Shown here piece after piece: positions 44,280 to 52,205 of a DNA stretch of 64,000 nt. Both the position numbers and the translations under genes were made by a program. The stretch's first letter is position 1; each line of letters opens with the position of its first letter. The notes below the pieces were generated by a model that saw only the letters and a list, made by a program, of their open reading frames with translations, did no database searches and was not told where the DNA came from. The stretch comes from Nocardioides caeni (GTDB lineage: Bacteria > Actinomycetota > Actinomycetes > Propionibacteriales > Nocardioidaceae): the NCBI RefSeq assembly GCF_004912195.1, contig NZ_STGW01000007.1:118235-182234 (forward strand), given 5' to 3'.

Positions 44280-44969
44280 ATGACGACCAGCGCCCTGACT
44301 CCCCTCGAGCCGACAGCCCGGACCCGGGTCGGGCGGGGCCGCAACCGCGCCGTCGGCGACCGCGCCGCGATGCATGCCTTCCTCGCCGAGGGCCTCGTCG
44401 CCCACCTGGGCGTGACCGTCGGCGACCACCCGATCGTGCTGCCGACCGCCTATGCGATCGACCTCGACGGCCCCGATGCCGACGGCAGCCTCTATCTCCA
44501 CGGCTCGGTCGCGGCCCGATGGCTGCAGCAGGCCGGCGGCGCGACGGTGTGCGTGACGGTCACCGAGGTCGACGGCCTGGTGGCGGCCCGGTCGGCCTTC
44601 CACCACTCGATGAACTATCGCTCGGTCGTCGTCATCGGCGCCACGCGCGTGGTCGAGGATGCGATGGAGCGCCAGCACGCGCTCGACCTGATCATCGACC
44701 ACATGCTGCCGGGCCGGTCCGCGACCCTGCGGCCGAGCACCCGCAAGGAGCTGGCCGCCACCGCCGTCCTCGCGGTCCCGCTGCGGGAGGCGTCGATGAA
44801 GGCCCGGGCCGGCGGGCCGGTCGACGAGCCCGCTGACGCCGCGGCCGGCGTGTGGGGCGGCGAGCTGCCCGTCCGTCGGGCCTTCGGCTCGCCGGTCCCC
44901 GCGGAGGACAACCTGGCGGGCCTGACCGTCCCGCCGGACGTCACGGCCCGGGTCCGCCCCGCTGTCTGA
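44280..44969 (+). CDS. PNPOx-like FMN-binding protein
   Basis: A 229-residue protein of the pyridoxamine 5'-phosphate oxidase-like split-barrel family, with GVTVGDHPIVLPTAYAID at about 44-61, LYLHGSVAARW at about 71-81 and FHHSMNYRSVVV at about 106-117. It is a short general FMN/F420-type member, not PdxH itself. Divergence from a MocR gene suggests a role in B6 or amine metabolism. An ATG at 44272 opens a frame that stops after three codons; the ATG at 44280 is six bases after GACCAT. Confidence 0.8.
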   Translation: MTTSALTPLEPTARTRVGRGRNRAVGDRAAMHAFLAEGLVAHLGVTVGDHPIVLPTAYAIDLDGPDADGSLYLHGSVAARWLQQAGGATVCVTVTEVDGLVAARSAFHHSMNYRSVVVIGATRVVEDAMERQHALDLIIDHMLPGRSATLRPSTRKELAATAVLAVPLREASMKARAGGPVDEPADAAAGVWGGELPVRRAFGSPVPAEDNLAGLTVPPDVTARVRPAV

Positions 44970-44978
44970 GGCGGGACC
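44951..44978. terminator. Hairpin between convergent PNPOx and GNAT genes
   Basis: GGTCCGCC pairs with GGCGGGACC with one bulged base, and the loop holds the PNPOx stop codon. A candidate bidirectional terminator. Confidence 0.45.
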
Positions 44979-45482
44979 TCAACCACCGAGTCGCTTGCCG
45001 TAGCAGCGCGACAGGGGCGCGTCGCGGTAGTAGCCGAAGCCGGGGATCTCGACGTAGCCGGCGCTGAGGTAGAGCGCGATCGCCTCGGGCTGGCGCAGGC
45101 CGGTCTCGAGGATGACGGTGTCGTGCCCGGCCGCGCCGGCCGTGTCCTCCAGCTCGGCGAGGACGGCACGAGCGAAGCCGCGCCCCCGCGCCTCGGGGAC
45201 GACGAACATCCGCTTCACCTCGACGGCACTGGTGCCGTCGAGGACCTGCACCGGGGAGCGTCGCCACGCGCCGGTCGCCACCGGAGCACCGGCCGACCCG
45301 TGCGACCCGGCGTCGTACCCGACGACGAAGAGGCCCTCGGGCGGGTCGAAGACGACCGGATCGACGGGGCTCTCGTCGGGCGAGCCGTAGCGCTCGACGT
45401 ACTCCGCCTGCACCCGCGCGACCAGCGCCTGTGCGTCCGGGTGCAGGTAGCCGACGCGGCGGAGGGCGAGAGGCGTGTCCAT
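44979..45482 (-). CDS. GNAT-family N-acetyltransferase
   Basis: A 167-residue acetyltransferase. The acetyl-CoA pyrophosphate loop is PEARGRGFARAVL (about 96-108), and the C-terminal part has the family's EAIALYLSAGYVEI motif (about 132-145). The acceptor is unknown. The ATG is at 45480-45482. It is convergent with the PNPOx gene and divergent from serC. Confidence 0.82.
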   Translation of the reverse strand: MDTPLALRRVGYLHPDAQALVARVQAEYVERYGSPDESPVDPVVFDPPEGLFVVGYDAGSHGSAGAPVATGAWRRSPVQVLDGTSAVEVKRMFVVPEARGRGFARAVLAELEDTAGAAGHDTVILETGLRQPEAIALYLSAGYVEIPGFGYYRDAPLSRCYGKRLGG

Positions 45483-45588
45483 GTCAGGAACCGATGTAGC
45501 ACCTGCGACACCCGCCTGTCACACTGATGGCATCTCACAGATGGCCCTGACAGCGTCGTCAGCCTCCCCTTGTGCTCGCCCCGATGGA

Positions 45589-46719
<1,131 letters not shown>

Positions 46720-46744
46720 CAGGCAGTACGTCGACGCGGGTCGA

Positions 46745-47038
46745 TCAGACGAAGAGGTCGACCCGCGGCCGCTCGATGACGTCGTGGCCGATCGCGTCGG
46801 CGAGGTCATAGCGGGCGATGCCGGAGACGGCGCCGGGGGTGGCGAGGGCGACGACCACCGAGCGCTGCAGGTCGCGGTGCTCCTGGAAGTGGCGGAGCGC
46901 GGCGAGGCGCCACTCGTCGGCGCCGGCGAGCGCGGTCACGCCGATCTGCTCGACGGCGGGACGGCTGCGGGTGAGCCACAGCGCGCACAGCCCGGCGACG
47001 GTGAGGGCCAGGAGCGCCGAGGTGAGTTCGATGGTCAT
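46745..47038 (-). CDS. Small single-TM protein of unknown function
   Basis: A 97-residue protein with an N-terminal membrane helix (about 4-20, ELTSALLALTVAGLCALWL) and a soluble, mildly charged remainder ending RPRVDLFV. AAAGGCGG lies upstream of ATG 47036-47038 as an SD. It is convergent with serC. I do not recognise the family. Confidence 0.65.
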   Translation of the reverse strand: MTIELTSALLALTVAGLCALWLTRSRPAVEQIGVTALAGADEWRLAALRHFQEHRDLQRSVVVALATPGAVSGIARYDLADAIGHDVIERPRVDLFV

Positions 47039-47136
47039 GGTCGCCGCCTTTCGGTCTTCGGTGCGGTGGGGGTTGCCTCGATCAACGAGACCCTCCGCAC
47101 CGGGTGACGACCGGACCGCCGAATCAGGACCAAGGT

Positions 47137-47194
47137 CCCGCCGAGGCGGATAAACCCCCGCACCTCGTGCGAGAAACCCCCGCACCTCGGCGGG
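47137..47194. repeat. Two-unit 22-bp-period array in hairpin
   Basis: Units at 47148-47167 and 47170-47189 (CGAGAAACCCCCGCACCTCG type) are bracketed by perfect 10-bp inverted arms CCCGCCGAGG (47137-47146) and CCTCGGCGGG (47185-47194). It lies at the 3' end of the SDR gene, whose stop begins at 47196. Confidence 0.75.
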
Positions 47195-47195
47195 A

Positions 47196-47975
47196 CTAGC
47201 GACCGGCGCCGAGGCTTCCGCCGTCGACGACGATGGTGGCGCCGGTGACGTAGCCGCCGGCGCGCGAGGCCAGCCACACCGCCGTACCGCCGATCTCCTC
47301 GGGGCTCCCGATCCGTCCGAGCGGGATGGTGCCCATCGCGAGCTCGTTGACCTCTGGGGTCTCGACGATGAAGGCCGACATCTTCGAGGCGAAGAGGCCG
47401 GGGGCGATCGCGTTGACGAGGATGTGCTCGGGAGCGAGGCGCCGCGCGTGGTGGCGGGTGAGCTGGATGACCGCTGCCTTGCTGGCGGAGTAGGAGGAGT
47501 TGTCCATCATCGGCGCGTGGATGCCGTCGATGGAGGCGATGTTGATGACGCGCGCAGTCAGCTCGGGCGTCGCGGCGGCGCGCAGCAATGGCAGCAGGCT
47601 CGTCGTCAGGTAGTGCAGGGACTTCACGTTGAGGTCCATGACCTTGTCCCAGCCGACCTCCGGGAAGTCGTCGATCGACGCGCCCCAGGTGGCCCCGGCA
47701 TTGTTGACGAGCACGTCGAGGCGTTCGGTGCGCTCGGTGACGGCGGCGGCGAGTGCCTCGACGCCGGCCAGCGCGGCGAGGTCGGCGACGATCCCCTCGG
47801 CCTCCCCCTCGCGCGACAGTACGTCGACAGCGCCGGCGAGCTCGTCCTCGTGACGGGAGCAGACGAGCACCCGCGCACCGGCACGGACGAGCTCCGTGGC
47901 GATGCCCAGGCCGATCCCGCGGGAGCCTCCCGTCACCAGGGCGGTGCGACCGGCAAGGGAGAAGAGGTCGTTCAT
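47196..47975 (-). CDS. SDR-family oxidoreductase
   Basis: A 259-residue classical short-chain dehydrogenase: TGGSRGIG cofactor loop (about 15-22), NNAGA (about 91-95), the SYSASK catalytic region (about 158-163) and a C-terminal VTGATIVVDGG that is common to FabG-like enzymes. The ATG at 47973-47975 overlaps the stop of the upstream carboxymuconolactone-decarboxylase gene, so they are co-translated. Substrate unknown. Confidence 0.87.
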   Translation of the reverse strand: MNDLFSLAGRTALVTGGSRGIGLGIATELVRAGARVLVCSRHEDELAGAVDVLSREGEAEGIVADLAALAGVEALAAAVTERTERLDVLVNNAGATWGASIDDFPEVGWDKVMDLNVKSLHYLTTSLLPLLRAAATPELTARVINIASIDGIHAPMMDNSSYSASKAAVIQLTRHHARRLAPEHILVNAIAPGLFASKMSAFIVETPEVNELAMGTIPLGRIGSPEEIGGTAVWLASRAGGYVTGATIVVDGGSLGAGR

Positions 47976-48562
47976 CGGGGCATTCCTTCGTCGGTGGCGG
48001 CGGCGACCGGCCACGGCCGCATCCAGTCCTCGTTGGGCAGGGCCATGGCGTTGCAGAGGGTGCAGATCGTCCGATACCACCCGGCGACGACGAGTAGCTC
48101 CATCCGCTGCTCGTCGGTCAGGTCGAGCGCGGCCCAGATGGCGTCGCCGAGCGAGCCGGTGGCCTCCAGCTCATCGACGGCCGCGATCAGCGCGGAGTCC
48201 TGGGGCGACCAGCGGGGATCGTCGGGCCCGGTGAGGACGAGGGCGTCGCACTCGTCCTCCGTGAGTCCGGCGATCGGTCCCCAGAAGGCGGCCTGGCCAC
48301 CCCACTCGTAGGCGCAGCGGATCTGGGCGCAGGTGCGCAGGATCGCGATGGTGCGCTGTCGGGCGCTCAGCTGACCGTGCAGATAGAGGGACTCCCCGAG
48401 CGCCCGCGTCCGGTCCGCCAGCGCCGGGATCCGTTGCAGGCAGCGGGTCAGCAGCAGCGGCGGATAGGTCGCCTCGGGATGTCCCCAGCGACCGATCGCG
48501 GTCGCGTCCTCGTCGCTCCACGGCTGCGCCAGTGGCGCCACGCGTCCTTGGGTGTCGGCCAT
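47972..48562 (-). CDS. Carboxymuconolactone decarboxylase-family protein
   Basis: A 196-residue protein of the CMD/AhpD fold. The core motif RTIAILRTCAQIRCAYEWGGQ is split about 69-89; it has Cys but not the CxxC of AhpD, so peroxidase activity is less likely than a decarboxylase-like or unknown role. First gene of a two-gene unit with an SDR. The ATG at 48560-48562 lies six bases after TACGCT. Confidence 0.82.
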   Translation of the reverse strand: MADTQGRVAPLAQPWSDEDATAIGRWGHPEATYPPLLLTRCLQRIPALADRTRALGESLYLHGQLSARQRTIAILRTCAQIRCAYEWGGQAAFWGPIAGLTEDECDALVLTGPDDPRWSPQDSALIAAVDELEATGSLGDAIWAALDLTDEQRMELLVVAGWYRTICTLCNAMALPNEDWMRPWPVAAATDEGMPR

Positions 48563-48568
48563 GTCGGG

Positions 48569-48574
48569 AGCGTA
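48569..48574 (-). promoter_or_regulatory. -10 hexamer of leaderless CMD-SDR operon
   Basis: TACGCT on the minus strand, six bases, then ATG at 48562. Confidence 0.55.
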
Positions 48575-48613
48575 CTTATCGGCACTACTGCAGGCAAGTG
48601 TCGCCTGCGGGGG

Positions 48614-49600
48614 TCAGCGTCCACCGACCAGCCGCAGCGTCGCCCGCTCCAGTGCGGCCCGACGGGCGTCGTCCTCGGCCTCCGCGGACGTACGGCGGAC
48701 GGCGGCCCGGATCGTCCGCCCCTCCTCGTAGGCGTCCACGACCCGCGGGTCGACGTACGACGAGCGCGCGAGAGCGGGCGTGTTGCCGAGGAAGTCGGAG
48801 ACCTCGCGCATCGCCGCGGCCACCGTGCGTTTGCGGGCCGTCTTCGAGACCTCCGGCGCGGGCGGCGCACCGGCGAGCGCGACGGCCGCCAGGACGGTGC
48901 CGTGCCAGGTGCGGAAGTCCTTGGCCGTGACGTCGAGACCACTGACCTCGCGCAGGTAGGCGTTGACGTCCGCGCCGACGACGTCGAGCAGCCGTGCGTC
49001 CGTGCGGCGGCGCCGGCGGCGCCGCTCGAGCGCGGTGACGGCGACCTGGTCGTCGATCTCGACGTGATGCTCGACCCCGGACTTGCCGACGAATTCGAAC
49101 ACCAGCACCTCGCCGGAGCGGCGCACGTGCTGGCGCTCCAGCGTGGTCAGCCCGACCGAGCCGTACTCCTCGGCATAGATGTCGTTGCCGATCCGGAAGC
49201 AGCCCAGGTCGATCATCCGCACGGCGAGCGCGCAGGTCGCGCGCGTGCCGAGGTCGTCCTCTCCGAGGTCGGCGAGCACCTCCTCACGCAGCCGCGGCAG
49301 GCGACGGCCGAGACCGATGACGCGGGCGTGCTTCTCGTCGCTGCGGCGGGAGACCCACGCCGGGTGGTAGAGGTACTGCCGGCGCCCGGCGTCGTCGGTG
49401 CCGACCGCCTGCAGGTGACCGTTGGGGTGCGGACAGATCCACACGTCCTCCCACGCCGGCGGGATGACCAGCTCCTTGCACCGCTCGGCGTCCTCGGGCG
49501 ACAGCCGCACCCCGTCGGTGTCGAGGTAGACGAAGCCGCGACCGGACCGGCGCCGGGTCCAGCCCGGCTGGGAGGCGGACGTACGACGCAGCCGGGGCAT
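48614..49600 (-). CDS. DNA topoisomerase IB
   Basis: A 328-residue eukaryotic-like type IB topoisomerase, a pox-virus-sized form found in many bacteria. The active-site residues are seen in GCFRIGNDIYAEE (Arg), VGKSG (Lys), TWHGT (His) and the catalytic tyrosine Y282 in SSYVDPRVVDAYEEG. It relaxes supercoils of either sign. A run of six Arg residues occurs around residues 193-201. ATG at 49598-49600 lies six bases after TACTGT, a leaderless layout. Confidence 0.9.
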   Translation of the reverse strand: MPRLRRTSASQPGWTRRRSGRGFVYLDTDGVRLSPEDAERCKELVIPPAWEDVWICPHPNGHLQAVGTDDAGRRQYLYHPAWVSRRSDEKHARVIGLGRRLPRLREEVLADLGEDDLGTRATCALAVRMIDLGCFRIGNDIYAEEYGSVGLTTLERQHVRRSGEVLVFEFVGKSGVEHHVEIDDQVAVTALERRRRRRRTDARLLDVVGADVNAYLREVSGLDVTAKDFRTWHGTVLAAVALAGAPPAPEVSKTARKRTVAAAMREVSDFLGNTPALARSSYVDPRVVDAYEEGRTIRAAVRRTSAEAEDDARRAALERATLRLVGGR

Positions 49601-49606
49601 GCGCGG

Positions 49607-49612
49607 ACAGTA
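49607..49612 (-). promoter_or_regulatory. -10 hexamer of leaderless topoisomerase IB
   Basis: TACTGT on the minus strand, six bases, then ATG at 49600. Confidence 0.55.
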
Positions 49613-49654
49613 ACCGGAGGCAGCGATCCCAGCCGGTCAGCCCGGTCAGCCCGG

Positions 49655-50689
49655 TCAGTGCCGTCGCAGCGAGCGGACCAGCACGATCACCAGGAGGAGA
49701 CCGACGAGACCGCCCAGGCCGCCGAGTGCCCACGGCCACCAGCCGCGCTCGTCGTCCGACGAGACGTCGACGGTGCAGGCCATCGCCGAGGCCGGGCACG
49801 GGTCGTCCGCCGGGAACTCCGAGGACAGCTCGCCGGGCTCCGCGGCCATCGCGGCCTGCACGTCGGCCGGCAGCTCGACCCGCAGGACGTCGGCGTGCTC
49901 CCCCTCGGAGCTGACGAGGATGTCGCCGGACTCGCTGACGGCGATGCCCTCACCCTGCGGCTGCGCCGGCAGGTCGAAGGTGCCGAGCCGCTCGAGCGCG
50001 GGCCAGGTGTAGACGGCGGCCTGGCCGTAGTTGCGCAGCAGCAGGTGCTGGCCGTCGGGGAAGAAGGTGCCGTCCGTCGCGACTCCGAGGACCCGGCCGT
50101 CGGGCTCCTCGAGGGGCGTCAGCTCGTTGACCCCCGAGGCGTCGAGCTCCTCGGGCGCCTCATAGATCCGACCGATGAACTCCTTCGCCACGACGTAGAT
50201 CCGCCCGGTGACGGGGTGGACCAGCAGCGTCTCGGCGTCGTGCGGGCCGTCGCTGTAGGCGAAGCGCCACTGGGTCGCCTCGAAGTCGAGATCGCCCCGC
50301 GCGAACGGGACCTGCGAGACGACGACCTCCTCACGAGCCGCGGCGTTGTCGCCGATGTCCCCGACGAGCACGGAGTCCGTGCCGTCGGCGCCGGGGGCCA
50401 GCGCCTCGATGTCGACCGCGTCCGCCGACCACTCGCTGGTCCCGACCGTCTCGCCGGTCGCGGGGTCGACGGTGAAGACGCGACTGGAGTCCCCGGAGTC
50501 GTTGACGGTCACGACCAGGCCGGACCGGGCGACCAGGCCGCTGGACTCGCGGATGTCGACGTCGGCGAAGGAGAAGGCCACCTCCGAATCCGCCGGTTCC
50601 AGGGCCGATCCCGGTGTCAGCACGCCCACCACGAACGCCGTCGGCAGCAGGGCGAGCAGCACCCGCTCGAGTCCGCTCATCCGCCTCAT
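49655..50689 (-). CDS. Membrane-anchored beta-propeller-like protein
   Basis: A 344-residue secreted protein with a signal or N-terminal membrane segment (about 8-28), a beta-propeller-like extracellular part with repeated blade-like segments (for example VLVGDIGDN and IYVVAKEFIG), and a C-terminal membrane helix WPWALGGLGGLVGLLLVIVL followed by RSLRRH. The anchor is a sortase-independent tail. Ligand unknown. The ATG at 50687-50689 overlaps the stop of the upstream methyltransferase (ATGA); ATG at 50680 is a possible alternative. Confidence 0.75.
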   Translation of the reverse strand: MRRMSGLERVLLALLPTAFVVGVLTPGSALEPADSEVAFSFADVDIRESSGLVARSGLVVTVNDSGDSSRVFTVDPATGETVGTSEWSADAVDIEALAPGADGTDSVLVGDIGDNAAAREEVVVSQVPFARGDLDFEATQWRFAYSDGPHDAETLLVHPVTGRIYVVAKEFIGRIYEAPEELDASGVNELTPLEEPDGRVLGVATDGTFFPDGQHLLLRNYGQAAVYTWPALERLGTFDLPAQPQGEGIAVSESGDILVSSEGEHADVLRVELPADVQAAMAAEPGELSSEFPADDPCPASAMACTVDVSSDDERGWWPWALGGLGGLVGLLLVIVLVRSLRRH

Positions 50690-51936
50690 CCGCCCGCCAG
50701 GAGCTCGCCGAGCCGCGGCCGCACGCCCCAGGCGGCGACCAGCTCGTCGTACTCCCCGACGACGGAGGCGTCGGGGACGTGGCCGGTCCGCACCGCACGC
50801 AGCAGCGTGTTGCGGGGCGTGTGCTGGCTGTCGACGAACTCCATCACGTCGACCCGGTAACCCTCGCGGCGCATCAGCATGGCGCGCACGGTGTCGGTCA
50901 GGGTGTCGGCGAACCGCTCTCGCAGGATGCCGTCCTTGACCAGTGAGGAGTACGGCGCCGGGGCGCTCCCGCGGCGCAGCTGAGCCGCGAGGTCGTGGTG
51001 GCAGCAGGGGGCGGCGAGCACGAGCGGCGCCCGCCAGTCGACCGCTCGCGCCAGGGCGTCGTCGGTGGCGGTGTCGCAGGCATGGAGCGCGAGCACGACG
51101 TCCGGCGGCTGGGGAAGCACCGCGTCGCCGATCGTGCCCGCGACGAACGACGCGTCGATACCCAGCTCGGCTGCAACAGCCGCGTTGTGGTCGCGCGACT
51201 GCTCCTTGACGTCGACGCCGATCACCCTGACGGGCAGCTCGCGCCGATCGGCCAGGAAGCGCTGCGCGGCGAAGGTGAGATAGCCGTTGCCGCACCCGAG
51301 ATCGACGACACGCAGCGGGTCCTCGGCGCTCGGCCGGCGCAGGTGACCCCGCTCGAGGGCGTCGGCCACCGAGCGGTCCAGGATGCGCAGGAAGTCCTCG
51401 ACCTGGCGATACTTCGCCATCCGGCTCGGCTTGATCCGTCCGCGCTCATCGGCCAGCCCGAGTGTCCGGAAGAGCGGGTCGTCCTCCGGCAGCTGTCGCT
51501 GTTTCACCCGGTCGTGGCCGCCCGTCTGCCCACCCGGCCGGCCGTCGGCCCCGCCGCCCGATGTCGCCTCTCCGGCGGCGCGGCGCGCCTCGTGGACGGC
51601 GGCCTCGCCCTTCTTGGTGACCCGCAGCGTCAGCTGCCGCTCGCGTGCCTCGACGGTCCAGTTGCCGAAGGGCTCCGCGAGCAGCCCGGCGACCGCCTGC
51701 GCAGCGGCCTCGCCCCGCAGGTGGTTGGCCGTGTGGGCCTGGGTGGCGTCATAGCGGGTGACCTGGAGGTGCCGCCCGGCCTTGAGGTCCACCCAGCGCA
51801 GCTCGACGCGCCGCCACGGCGGCGTCTCGGTGCGACGCCGTCCCGAGCCGACGGCCCGCACCAGGGTGGCCTCGTCGAGCAGGGCTACGCCGACGGCGTC
51901 GAGGCCGTCGGCGAGCGGCAGCGTCCGGCTCGCCAT
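50686..51936 (-). CDS. Class I SAM-dependent methyltransferase
   Basis: A 416-residue protein. The C-terminal half carries motif I VVDLGCGNGYLTF (about 209-221), motif II VIGVDVKEQS and an unusual APCCHHDLAAQL segment (about 306-317). The N-terminal region with a Lys/Gly-rich linker (about 105-150) is less conserved. The layout recalls METTL25/RlmF-like RNA methyltransferases; the target is not established. Overlaps the downstream gene by four bases and is preceded 8 nt upstream by the 27-aa peptide gene. Confidence 0.8.
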   Translation of the reverse strand: MASRTLPLADGLDAVGVALLDEATLVRAVGSGRRRTETPPWRRVELRWVDLKAGRHLQVTRYDATQAHTANHLRGEAAAQAVAGLLAEPFGNWTVEARERQLTLRVTKKGEAAVHEARRAAGEATSGGGADGRPGGQTGGHDRVKQRQLPEDDPLFRTLGLADERGRIKPSRMAKYRQVEDFLRILDRSVADALERGHLRRPSAEDPLRVVDLGCGNGYLTFAAQRFLADRRELPVRVIGVDVKEQSRDHNAAVAAELGIDASFVAGTIGDAVLPQPPDVVLALHACDTATDDALARAVDWRAPLVLAAPCCHHDLAAQLRRGSAPAPYSSLVKDGILRERFADTLTDTVRAMLMRREGYRVDVMEFVDSQHTPRNTLLRAVRTGHVPDASVVGEYDELVAAWGVRPRLGELLAGG

Positions 51937-51944
51937 TCAGTGCC

Positions 51945-52028
51945 TCACTTGACGGCCGCGACGACCACGATGACCAGCAGCAGCACGAGGGCTGCCGGGA
52001 TGATGAGTCGTCGGTGACGCGGATTCAC
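51945..52028 (-). CDS. 27-aa single-TM microprotein
   Basis: MNPRHRRLIIPAALVLLLVI, then a Val/Ala tail, makes a peptide with a basic N-terminus and one membrane helix. GTG at 52026-52028 lies exactly six bases after TACGAT (52035-52040), the layout seen at many real starts here. It ends 8 nt before the methyltransferase start, so it is the first cistron of that operon. Length alone cannot exclude chance, but the promoter spacing and composition support a real gene. Confidence 0.55.
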   Translation of the reverse strand: MNPRHRRLIIPAALVLLLVIVVVAAVK

Positions 52029-52034
52029 CCCTCG

Positions 52035-52040
52035 ATCGTA
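52035..52040 (-). promoter_or_regulatory. -10 hexamer of leaderless microprotein operon
   Basis: TACGAT on the minus strand, six bases, then the GTG of the 27-aa gene. Confidence 0.5.
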
Positions 52041-52139
52041 CGGCGGGCACCAGCCCCGCCCCGCCGCGAGGTCCCCTCTCCGGCGGCGCACGCCCCACCT
52101 CCCCCGTGGGCAAAGTTTCCGGCGAGCAGGGCAGTCCGG

Positions 52140-52170
52140 CCGGGATCCCGCGTTAGAGTGCCCGGGATCC
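52140..52170. promoter_or_regulatory. Direct repeats flanking -10 of SGNH gene
   Basis: CCGGGATCC occurs at 52140-52148 and 52162-52170, 22 bp apart, on either side of a TAGAGT -10-like hexamer (52154-52159). The start codon is at 52206. A regulator binding both would cover the promoter. Confidence 0.45.
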
Positions 52171-52205
52171 ACTGGACCCTTGGGGGAGGGGACTGGAGTA
52201 GCACG

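Noticed and set aside
49634..49658. CCGGTCAG direct repeats near a stop codon.
   Set aside because: Only three short copies in a GC-rich stretch; too short to separate from chance.
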